Of a stretch of 64,000 nucleotides of DNA, positions 8,701 to 14,942 are shown in pieces. Position 1 is the first letter of the stretch, and each line of letters starts with the position of its first letter. Origin of the DNA: Bradyrhizobium tropiciagri (GTDB lineage Bacteria; Pseudomonadota; Alphaproteobacteria; Rhizobiales; Xanthobacteraceae); assembly GCF_018130545.1 (NCBI RefSeq), contig NZ_JAFCKF010000004.1, forward strand, positions 321,501-385,500, in the 5' to 3' direction. A program made the position numbers and the translations under genes. A model generated the notes under the pieces. The model had not been told where the DNA came from and made no database searches. It worked only from the letters and a program-made list of their open reading frames with translations.

Positions 8701-9692
8701 ACGGGCGCGGTCTCCACATGCGTCACTTCTGATGCGAGCGATGGAGTAACGTCCGCAGGCTCGGATTCAGGCGCGCTGACGATCGGCTCGGCGGCTTCTT
8801 CCTGCGCCGGGTCGAGCGCATCGAACAGCGTGAAGGTGGCCGGCGCGTCGCTGGCCTGCACGGGGGCTTCGTGATGCGCCGCTTGCTGTTCGACGGCGGC
8901 AGGTGCCGGTGGCGGCTCGGTCGCAGCAGCTTCTGGCGGCATCGCTGCCGCGGACACTGCTGCTTCAGGTGCCGTCGGCGCAGCCGTCTCAGGCTCGATT
9001 GGTTGAGGCACGATCGGCGTCGCTGGTCTTGCGGCAAAATGCGTTGCCGGCTTGATCAGCGCGACCAGCGCGCGATCGGCGCCGCGGCCGATCCGTTGCA
9101 GCACGACGCGGCCGATCGCAACGCTCGCCGCCGCGCGGCCCTGCGCCAGTGCCTCGTCGCGCGCGGCATCGAGACCGGCTTCGCCGAGATTGTGCAGGCC
9201 GGGCAGCGGACGTGCCGCCTCGTTGGTTGCGATCAACAGTCCGTCGCCGGTGAAGGCGGCGGCCGGACGCGGTAATCCCTGCACCAGGCGCAGCAAGCGC
9301 TCGGCGAGCGACATGCTGCGGCCGGTCGCATTGAGCGCCGAGATCAGGATGCCGTGGCTGCCGTCGGGCAGTTCGATGCGGCTGCAGCCGCAGGTCGCGA
9401 GCATGCCGGGCGCTGCGCCGAAGCCGCCCAGCCGCTCCAGCCGCACCGCGCCGTTGGCACCGAGACTGGGGCCGAGCCGTGCGACTTGGCGGCGATGCGG
9501 ATCGGCCGGACCGAAGACGCGCTTCGCCAGCTCGGCGCCGCTGGCGGCGCCGAATACCTGCGCGCCAACCGGGTTGGCCCACAGGATCCGTGCGCCGTCG
9601 GCCGACCACAGCCATGCCGGCAGGGAGCTCGTCGCATGGTCCGCCAGCCTGACATCGCCGAGCGCCTGGATCTGGAATTCCGCGTCACTCAT
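5775..9692 (-). CDS. Large PAS-domain sensor histidine kinase (PdhS/PleC/DivJ-like)
   Basis: This 1305-residue protein has no clear membrane segment, so it is probably cytosolic. An N-terminal PAS-like region (to about 220) is followed by a low-complexity Ala/Pro/Glu/Thr linker (about 225-490). PAS domains lie near 500-620, 790-880 and 930-1050, then a DHp helix with His1086 (SHELRTPLN) and a C-terminal ATPase domain. The sequence after the His (GFAEVMIGERFG) resembles the cell-cycle kinases PleC, DivJ and PdhS, which signal to DivK. The N-box Asn is kept (NLIGN), but the ATP-lid motifs are unusual: DTGQS instead of DxGxG, and GSGGVSLSL. It stands alone without a response regulator beside it, as those kinases usually do. 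Confidence 0.9.
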   Translation of the reverse strand: MSDAEFQIQALGDVRLADHATSSLPAWLWSADGARILWANPVGAQVFGAASGAELAKRVFGPADPHRRQVARLGPSLGANGAVRLERLGGFGAAPGMLATCGCSRIELPDGSHGILISALNATGRSMSLAERLLRLVQGLPRPAAAFTGDGLLIATNEAARPLPGLHNLGEAGLDAARDEALAQGRAAASVAIGRVVLQRIGRGADRALVALIKPATHFAARPATPIVPQPIEPETAAPTAPEAAVSAAAMPPEAAATEPPPAPAAVEQQAAHHEAPVQASDAPATFTLFDALDPAQEEAAEPIVSAPESEPADVTPSLASEVTHVETAPVETAPLDTTPDETPAVEEPLSEALLEAPVEAQVEEPTQITPALVAAGETRVEAAPVETEAFDTTPDETPAVEEPLSEALIEASPEVRVAEPATQPAPVLEETTPAPASEAAVPSADPVPSPYAIADLPTPPSAEPEPATSTPAKPPSWLDEPLPVRRHPLRFMWQMDHEARFSLGSDEFTRLIGLHTAAGFGRLWSDIADSFGLDPEGRVMQAFASHDTWSGITLHWPVDGGGRLPVELSGLPVFDRNRNFAGYRGFGVCRDLDGLARLAALRRYEFFSGSVAPQSLSADVAPAPRTDAPPGPAVPHDDPPPHAEPPPDTNAIAPSEELTEPVAAETSHQADPDHAVDTHEETHEVRHDPPPNVVPFRPAGDARPPSLTPVENNAFNELARQLSARLESEAGLTATTNEAATAEPVADEPPANDPPQQPEAALQQEKAAQQETVAQRETPADTPKPGWLSEAAPAPRADSRRDRALLDLLPVGILVYRLDRLLYANHTFLARMGYDSLHALEAAGGLDALYVEPGVSQASSTSGTGTPVTISANQNAQAEQVSAEARLHTISWDDDSALALIFSRTLEEDTAVAAALSDPEPEAEPALAPPPPQAGHADAEELGAILDTAAEGIIMFDAEGNIRSCNRSAEALFGYDGSEFVTRNLADLFAPESQHGIFDYLTSVKSAGVESLLDHGRETLGRVRQGGIIPLSVTMGRTRADGPNFFAVFRDLSQTRKSEGEVREARRLAERAANAKTDMLARISHELRTPLNAIIGFAEVMIGERFGALGNERYVEYMKDIRASGERVIAIVNDLLDLSRIETGKLDLAFTSQNLNEMVESCVAVMQPQANRERIIIRTSLAHTLPPVVADARALRQITLNLIGNSIHLANAGGQVIVSTALSDFGEVMLRVRDTGQSLNDNEVAAALEPFRAPTPTDQAGSGGVSLSLTKALVEANRAKFQIRTGGRTGTLIEVTFAHAAARA
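8469..8765 (-). repeat. In-frame tandem duplication of 165 bp inside the kinase gene
   Basis: Two diverged copies of a 165-base unit start at 8469 and 8634, each encoding about 55 residues of acidic linker with the shared core TTPDETPAVEEPLSEAL. The period is a multiple of three, so the reading frame is kept. It explains part of the unusual length of the linker. Confidence 0.8.
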
Positions 9693-10029
9693 CGCGCAAG
9701 ATTTGACCGCATAGGTTTGGCTTTCTTCCTAGCTTTGCCGAAGCCCCGGCAGCCGCAGGACGACAGCCTTAACAGAAGGTTAGTATCGCAAGCGGGGGGC
9801 GGCAGGTCCATGTCCGCGGCCAAACTGCCCTCGCCAAAGCCGGGATAACGTTAACTTGGCTGAACGATCCACAGCGGTTTAGCGTTGTCGGGCAGAGGCG
9901 ATGGCTGTGACCGCGTGTTGCGGCGCCGGGTGGCACCGCGTCACATCGGTGGTTGCAGTGCCGCGATATACCCTGCCGCGAGCCCGCAAGGCCAAGCGGC
10001 GGGCGATCACCAAGCGAGGGAGAACGACC
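9693..10029. other. Intergenic region between divergent kinase and phasin genes
   Basis: No supported gene lies in these 337 bases. The region must carry the promoters of the minus-strand kinase and the plus-strand phasin, but I cannot identify a -35/-10 pair with confidence. Confidence 0.5.
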
Positions 10030-10428
10030 ATGAGCGACAACGGGCGTGACCATTTCGAGATCCCCAAATTCGAGATCCCCAAGGACATGCGGTCGATGGC
10101 GGAGGCGAGCTTCGACCAGGCACGCAAGGCTTTCGAGCAGTTCGTGACCAATGCCAGGGACACCGCTGGCAAGATCGAGGAGCGCAATGCCACGATGCGC
10201 GCCGGTGCCAAGGACCTGTCCACCAAGGCGCTGTCCTATGCGGAAAAGAACGTCCAGTCGTCGCTGGACTATGCCCAGTCGCTGCTCAAGGCCAAGGACC
10301 TCACCGAGGTGATGCGGCTGCACAGCGAATATGTGCAAGGCCAGATGCGCTCGCTCGCCGAGCAGGCCAGCGAAATGGGCCAGGCCGTCAGCCGCGCGGC
10401 GATGGACGCGGTGAAGCCCAAAAACTGA
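10030..10428 (+). CDS. Phasin (polyhydroxyalkanoate granule-associated protein)
   Basis: Small amphipathic helical protein of 132 residues that would coat PHA storage granules. The body (from SMAEASFDQARKAFEQF on) has the phasin pattern of helices rich in Ala, Lys, Glu and Gln without Cys. A short repeat EIPKFEIPKD sits at the N-terminus. ATG 10030 is preferred over upstream in-frame starts because a GAGGGAG ribosome-binding sequence precedes it closely. A second phasin follows 295 bases downstream on the same strand. No PHA synthase or depolymerase is in the window. Confidence 0.9.
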   Translation: MSDNGRDHFEIPKFEIPKDMRSMAEASFDQARKAFEQFVTNARDTAGKIEERNATMRAGAKDLSTKALSYAEKNVQSSLDYAQSLLKAKDLTEVMRLHSEYVQGQMRSLAEQASEMGQAVSRAAMDAVKPKN

Positions 10429-10723
10429 CAGAGAACCGACACCGAGGAAGAACTGACCAACGGGCCGATTCAGGCTGATTTTGGCCCTCAACCCTCGTCG
10501 GGCGCGGTAACCCCATATTCCGCCACATAAAAAATGTGGCGTCGCACGCGATCTTACGTTGCGTTGCACAATATTGACATGATATGGGTGTTTATTAGGC
10601 GCGCCCGACGAAGGGCAATCCCGTGAATCAAGGCAGCGTGATCCATTTCAACGTTCCCGGCCTGATGGCTCCGGGACGTTCGCAATGGTCACATCTACTC
10701 ACCCGTTGCGAAGGATTACACGT

Positions 10724-11161
10724 ATGACCAACCCGTCCGATCCGTTCTCCGCCTCAATCATCCCGTTCGAGGTTCCCGAGCAGATGCGCGCGTTCGCCGA
10801 AAAGGGCGTGCTGCAGGCCCGCGACAGCTACGCCAAGTTCAAGGACGCCGCCGAGACCCACAACTCGACGGTCGAAGCCGTGTTCACCTCGGTGAGCAAG
10901 GGCACCAGCGCGTACTCGGCCAAGCTGATCGAGTTCTTCAAGGCCAACACCACCTCGTCGCTCGACTTCGCCCAGGAGCTGTTCAGCGTGAAGTCGCCGA
11001 CCGAAGCGGTCGAGCTGTGGACGTCGCACGCCCGCAAGCAGTTCGAGACCTACACCGCGCAGGCCAAGGAACTGGCCGAGCTCGGCCAGAAGGTCGCCAG
11101 CGAGACCGCCGAGCCGATCAAGGCCAGCGCCTCGAAGTTTTATCAGCAGCCGGCCGCCTGA
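10724..11161 (+). CDS. Second phasin
   Basis: A 145-residue paralogue of the preceding phasin, with the matching opening SIIPFEVPEQMRAFAEKG and the same helical composition (SSLDFAQELF matches SSLDYAQSLL in the first). AAGGA at 10711-10715, eight bases before ATG 10724, decides the start. The gap before it contains TTGACA at 10574-10579, which could be the -35 of its own promoter, although a well-spaced -10 is not evident. A strong terminator follows, so transcription of the phasin pair ends here. Confidence 0.9.
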   Translation: MTNPSDPFSASIIPFEVPEQMRAFAEKGVLQARDSYAKFKDAAETHNSTVEAVFTSVSKGTSAYSAKLIEFFKANTTSSLDFAQELFSVKSPTEAVELWTSHARKQFETYTAQAKELAELGQKVASETAEPIKASASKFYQQPAA

Positions 11162-11184
11162 TCGCGGTCCGCAGGATCTCAGCG

Positions 11185-11217
11185 AAAGGCCCGGGCCTTG
11201 ACGGTCCGGGCCTTTTT
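11185..11217 (+). terminator. Rho-independent terminator of the phasin genes
   Basis: Perfect 10-base stem AAAGGCCCGG/CCGGGCCTTT (11185-11194 with 11206-11215) and a run of five T ending at 11217, 23 bases after the second phasin stop. Confidence 0.9.
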
Positions 11218-11349
11218 GCTGGACGAGGGCCCGGCAGAGGCCCGAGATAAGAGCGGAAATCAGCGCGTTACGGCCTTGCCAAAGGGCGGCGTTGCACCTA
11301 GTTTCCGCCCGAAATCGCCGCCCCGCCGATGCGGGCCGTGCGTCAGGAT

Positions 11350-11426
11350 GCAGTTGTAGCTCAGTTGGTTAGAGCGCCTGTCTGTGGAACAGGAGGTCGG
11401 TGGTTCGAGCCCACCCAACTGTACCA
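11350..11426 (+). tRNA. tRNA-His (anticodon GTG)
   Basis: A complete 77-base cloverleaf. The acceptor stem is GCAGTTG/CAACTGT with discriminator A73 and encoded CCA. The anticodon stem CCTGT/ACAGG encloses loop CTGTGGA, giving anticodon GTG for histidine codons. The T arm is GGTGG-TTCGAGC-CCACC. Unlike most tRNA-His it has no encoded G-1: position -1 is T, the first pair is G1-T72, and the discriminator is A rather than C. This form is known from a large group of alphaproteobacteria whose histidyl-tRNA synthetase no longer needs G-1. The 3' end served as an integration site (see the island entry). Confidence 0.95.
11411..11426 (+). repeat. Left attachment site (attL) within the tRNA-His 3' end
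   Basis: CCACCCAACTGTACCA, the last 16 bases of the tRNA gene, is repeated exactly and in the same orientation at 30384-30399. Duplication of a tRNA 3' end is the usual trace of site-specific island integration, with the tRNA restored at one end. Confidence 0.75.
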
Positions 11427-11539
11427 GCCGAATCGGGCGGTTAGCGAAATTCGCCCCACTTCGCGATGCCCCTTGGCTACCAAGTAGCTACCACAACGTC
11501 AGCCTTCCTTGGCGGCGGAGACCGCGTGCTGGACAAGCT

Positions 11540-11818
11540 GCCATCGGCATCGCCAACGACACCAGATATGGTCTGGCTTCCGGAATCTGGACGACGAACC
11601 TGTCACGCGCATTGCGGGTTTCGCGGGCGGTCCACGCAGGAACGGTTTGGGTCAACACCTACCGCGCGTCCAGCGCGATGGCGCCGTTCGGTGGCTTCAA
11701 GGAGTCCGGATTCGGCAAGGAGCGCGGCGTAGCGGCGTTGGACGAGTTTCTGCAGACCAAGAATGTCATGATCGACTTCTCGAACGAGGAGCGCGATCGG
11801 TTTGCGCTGAAGCTGTGA
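11540..11818 (+). pseudogene. Aldehyde dehydrogenase remnant (C-terminal 92 codons)
   Basis: The frame encodes a clean aldehyde dehydrogenase C-terminus: ANDTRYGLASGIWT, AGTVWVN, PFGGFKESGFGKERG and a normal tail. The NAD-binding and catalytic parts (the ELGG and GQxC motifs) are missing. Upstream of 11540 the frame runs through unrelated sequence back into the tRNA. It is diverged from the complete aldehyde dehydrogenase at 834-2363, so it is not a recent copy of it. Its position 110 bases from the tRNA suggests that insertion or deletion at the island edge removed the rest. Confidence 0.85.
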
Positions 11819-11905
11819 AGCCAGTTCCGTGAACGCGGCACAGCAAATTTAGCTTCGCCAATCATCGGCTTGCGTGAAGCGTGAGGCCGCGAGGTCTCAT
11901 GCGGC

Positions 11906-11945
11906 TTGACGTGGTCAAATAAATTAGTCTACTTATGCAAGTAAC
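11906..11945 (+). promoter_or_regulatory. Promoter and operator of the hydroxylase operon
   Basis: TTGACG at 11906-11911 could be a -35, with CTACTT 17 bases further as a weak -10. Overlapping it, AGTCTACTTATGCAAGTAAC (11926-11945) matches two sequences in front of the binding-protein operon at 20781 and 20804 in 15 of 20 positions. Within it ACTT-ATGC-AAGT is an inverted repeat. A common regulator, most likely the tandem HxlR protein, would bind here. Confidence 0.6.
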
Positions 11946-12009
11946 AGGGAGAACCGGCTGCGCGTCGGAAAATCCGCAAACTCGCCGGCTGGGCGCCAGA
12001 GAGGCTACG

Positions 12010-12783
12010 TTGGAGGACATTCGTATCGAGCGGCGCGGCGGCATCGCCCACGTCATTCTGAACCGGCCTGCCGTGAAGAATGCCGTCACTCTCGCGATGT
12101 GGCGCGAATTGGCCGCGATCTTCTCGCGCCTCGCCGGAGACCGCGAGGTTCGCGGCGTCATATTGCGGGGAGCGGGCAAGGACTTTTCGGTCGGCGCCGA
12201 CATTTCGGAATTCGAGACGATCAGGGAAGATCGTCATCAGGCGGCCGCTTACGAGGTCGCCGTCGACGCCTGCTCGGGCGCAATCGCGGCGCTCGGAAAG
12301 CCGGTGGTGGCCGCGATCTCCGGCTACTGTCTCGGAGGCGGTTGCCATCTCGCGCTCGCGTGCGATTTCCGCTTCGCCGATCGCACAGCAACGATCGGGA
12401 TTCCATCGGCGAAATTGTCGATCGTGTACGGCGTGCACAGCGTACAGCGGCTGCTCGCGCTGACCGGCGTCGCCAATGCGAAGCGGGTACTCTATTCGGC
12501 GGACCGCTACCCGGCCGAGACGGCGATGGCGATGGGCCTGCTCGACGAACTGCACGACGATGTCAACGTCGCAGCCGTACGATTCCTGGAGCGGCTGGCT
12601 GCCAACGCACCGCTGTCGATTGCGGGCGCCAAGTACATGCTGAACGGTCTCTCGATGGGATCGGGCGCGCTCGACCTCGCCGCGGCGCAGCGGCTGATCG
12701 ATGCCGCCTCTGACAGCGCCGACTTCAAGGAGGGCCGGCAAGCCTTCGCGGAGAAGCGATCGCCCAATTTTCGCGGCGAGTAG
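12010..12783 (+). CDS. Crotonase-superfamily protein with atypical active site
   Basis: Acts on a CoA thioester: the oxyanion-hole segments FSVGADI and GYCLGGGC and the general crotonase fold are present in 257 residues. The two glutamates of true enoyl-CoA hydratases are absent: GGGCE is GGGCH (His113) and the PE of the second site is PS (Ser133). Isomerase, hydrolase or another crotonase chemistry is therefore more likely than plain hydration. TTG 12010 with GAGAGG just upstream is preferred because the in-frame ATG 11935 lies inside the operator and would add 25 unrelated residues. First gene of the probable operon 12010-19630. Confidence 0.82.
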   Translation: MEDIRIERRGGIAHVILNRPAVKNAVTLAMWRELAAIFSRLAGDREVRGVILRGAGKDFSVGADISEFETIREDRHQAAAYEVAVDACSGAIAALGKPVVAAISGYCLGGGCHLALACDFRFADRTATIGIPSAKLSIVYGVHSVQRLLALTGVANAKRVLYSADRYPAETAMAMGLLDELHDDVNVAAVRFLERLAANAPLSIAGAKYMLNGLSMGSGALDLAAAQRLIDAASDSADFKEGRQAFAEKRSPNFRGE

Positions 12784-12836
12784 GTCCGGACAGTTAGAGA
12801 AGAGACTTGTTAGACAAGAGACTTGGAGGGCGACCG

Positions 12837-13697
12837 ATGAAGCCTGCCAAATTCGACTATGTTTCGCCATCGACGGTGGAGGCCGCCGTAGCGGCGCTGG
12901 TCGCTTCGAACGGCGAAGGGAAGCTATTGGCCGGCGGCCAGAGCCTGCTGCCGCTGCTCAACTTCCGGATGGCTCGTCCGAGCATACTGGTCGACCTCAA
13001 TGGCATCGAGGGACTGTCCTACATCGAGGATCGCGATGACCGCATCGCCGTCGGCGCGCTGACGCGTCATCGCGATCTCGAACATTCGCCGTTGATCGCC
13101 TCGAAATTGCCGGTGATGTCGGCGGCGATGCGGCATGTCGCGCACCTCGCCATCCGCAACCGCGGCACCATCGGCGGCAGTCTGTCCCACGCGGATCCCG
13201 CCGCCGAACTCCCGATGCTCGCGACGTTCTATGACGCGACAATTCTGGTCCAGGGACCGTCGGGCCGCCGGACGATTACCCCGCGCGAGTTCTTCGTCGA
13301 CGCGCTGACCAACTGTCTCGAGCCGGAGGAGATCGTGGTGGAGATCGAGTTTCCGGTGCTCAAGCAAGACGGTTGGGCGTTCGAGGAGGTCGCGCGTCGC
13401 TTCGGTGACTTCGCACTGGCCAGCATCGCCGTCTCCGTGCTGCGTGGACCGTCCGGATTGGAAGCCGCGCGCGTCGCAGTGATGGGCGTGGCCGACACGC
13501 CGCGGCGGTTGGATGAGGCGGAAGCCGCGCTCGTTGCGATGGAGCTCGACGACCGGACGCCCGATCGCTTCTCCGAGGTCGTGGTCTCCCAGGTCTCGCC
13601 GAACGATGATCTCCATGCATCGGCCGAATACCGCAAGCATCTGCTGGGGCAACTGGCGAAGCGCGCGTTGCAGACCGCGTTGGCGATGAAGGGCTGA
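12837..13697 (+). CDS. Molybdenum hydroxylase FAD subunit (CoxM-type)
   Basis: Medium subunit of a xanthine-dehydrogenase-family enzyme that passes electrons from the iron-sulfur subunit to the acceptor. The 286 residues show both FAD pyrophosphate-binding motifs, AGGQS at 32-36 and TIGGS at 111-115 followed by LSHADPAAELP. GGAGGG at 12825-12830 fixes ATG 12837. The gene lies four bases before the small subunit gene, and the large subunit follows, giving the complete MSL set of such enzymes. Confidence 0.93.
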   Translation: MKPAKFDYVSPSTVEAAVAALVASNGEGKLLAGGQSLLPLLNFRMARPSILVDLNGIEGLSYIEDRDDRIAVGALTRHRDLEHSPLIASKLPVMSAAMRHVAHLAIRNRGTIGGSLSHADPAAELPMLATFYDATILVQGPSGRRTITPREFFVDALTNCLEPEEIVVEIEFPVLKQDGWAFEEVARRFGDFALASIAVSVLRGPSGLEAARVAVMGVADTPRRLDEAEAALVAMELDDRTPDRFSEVVVSQVSPNDDLHASAEYRKHLLGQLAKRALQTALAMKG

Positions 13698-13701
13698 TCG
13701 G

Positions 13702-14184
13702 ATGACGTCCAACGTATCGGTGACCGTGAACGGCGAAAGCTACCACGTATCGGATGTCGAGCCGCGCATGCTGCTTTCCGACTTCCTGCGCGATCGGCTC
13801 GGTTTGACAGGCACGCATGTCGGTTGCGAGCACGGCGTGTGCGGCGCCTGCACGGTTCTGGTCAATGGCGACAGCGCACGGTCCTGCCTGATGTTGGCGA
13901 TCCAGACCAACGGCGCGGAGATCGTGACGGTCGAGGGGCTAGGATCGCCGGAACATCTCAACGAGCTGCAGGCCCAGTTCCGCGAGCATCATGGGCTGCA
14001 ATGCGGCTTCTGCACGCCGGGCATGCTGATGACCGGCGAAGATCTGCTCCGGAAGTATCCGCTCGCGACCGACGAGGAGATCCGGGAAGGGCTCTCGGGC
14101 AATCTGTGCCGCTGCACCGGATATCAGAACATCGTCGCGGCGATCAGAAGTGCTGCCGCCAAGCGCTCGGAGCAGGCGTCATGA
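13702..14184 (+). CDS. Molybdenum hydroxylase [2Fe-2S] subunit (CoxS-type)
   Basis: The 160-residue protein has the two-cluster architecture of the family. A plant-type ferredoxin domain carries Cys42, Cys47, Cys50 and Cys62, and a helical domain carries Cys101, Cys104, Cys136 and Cys138 (CGFC and CRC). It transfers electrons from the molybdenum site to FAD. The stop codon overlaps the start of the next gene (ATGA), indicating translational coupling. Confidence 0.95.
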   Translation: MTSNVSVTVNGESYHVSDVEPRMLLSDFLRDRLGLTGTHVGCEHGVCGACTVLVNGDSARSCLMLAIQTNGAEIVTVEGLGSPEHLNELQAQFREHHGLQCGFCTPGMLMTGEDLLRKYPLATDEEIREGLSGNLCRCTGYQNIVAAIRSAAAKRSEQAS

Positions 14185-14942
14185 AGCTGAATTTCCTCCC
14201 CGCCGGCCGCCTTCGGATGAAGAAGAGCATCTATCTGCCGGGCGCGGACCGCAGCGAAACCATCGATCTTCCGGTCAGCAGCGCGCTGATCCGGCACAAG
14301 CAGGGCAACGTGCTGTTTGATACCGGTTGTCATCCGTCCGTGGTCGACGACGCCGAGGGCCGCTGGGGACCGCTGGCCAAGGTCATGCGACCGATGATGA
14401 CCGCGAGCGAGACCTTGCTGCCGGCTCTCGCATGTACCGGGCTCGGGCCCGATGACATCGATATCGTCGTGAATTCGCACTTCCACCCCGACCATTGCGG
14501 CTGCAATCAGTTCTTCAGGAAGGCGACGATGATCGCCCACGCGAAGGAAATCAAAGCTGCCAAGGCTGAGGGCGCCGAGGCAGCGGGCTATCTGAAGGCC
14601 GACTGGGACACTGGACAGGCAATCGAGCCGGTGAACGGGGAGAAGGATCTGTTCGGCGATTCCAGCCTCGTGCTGGTGCCGCTGCCGGGCCACACGCCGG
14701 GGACGCTCGGCGCGCTCGTCGGGCTCGCGCGCGACGGCCAGTTCCTGCTGGCCTCTGATGCGGTCAGCCTGCGGCAGAACCTCGATAGCGACGCCGCGCC
14801 GCGAAACACCTGGAATGTCGAGCAGCAGCTGAAGACGTTCGAGGAGATCAGGCGGATCGAGAAGGGCGGAGCCACCGTCATCTGTGGCCACGACGACCGG
14901 CAGTGGCAGAGCTTGCGCAAGGGGTCGGAAGGCTATGAATAG
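14181..14942 (+). CDS. Metallo-beta-lactamase-fold hydrolase (lactonase/thioesterase-like)
   Basis: The 253-residue protein carries the zinc signature His100-x-His102-x-Asp104-His105 (NSHFHPDHCGC), LPGHTPG for the third His and a late GHD. The whole resembles AHL-lactonase-type and related N-terminal KKSIYLPG proteins. It starts inside the CoxS stop codon and itself overlaps the CoxL gene by eight bases, so it sits between the small and large hydroxylase subunits. That placement suggests a step of the same pathway, for example opening a lactone or hydrolysing a thioester product. Substrate unknown. Confidence 0.85.
   Translation: MKLNFLPAGRLRMKKSIYLPGADRSETIDLPVSSALIRHKQGNVLFDTGCHPSVVDDAEGRWGPLAKVMRPMMTASETLLPALACTGLGPDDIDIVVNSHFHPDHCGCNQFFRKATMIAHAKEIKAAKAEGAEAAGYLKADWDTGQAIEPVNGEKDLFGDSSLVLVPLPGHTPGTLGALVGLARDGQFLLASDAVSLRQNLDSDAAPRNTWNVEQQLKTFEEIRRIEKGGATVICGHDDRQWQSLRKGSEGYE

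Noticed and set aside
10574-10602. Full sigma-70 promoter before the second phasin
   Set aside because: TTGACA is present but no -10 of normal sequence lies 16-18 bases downstream, so it is mentioned only as a possible -35.
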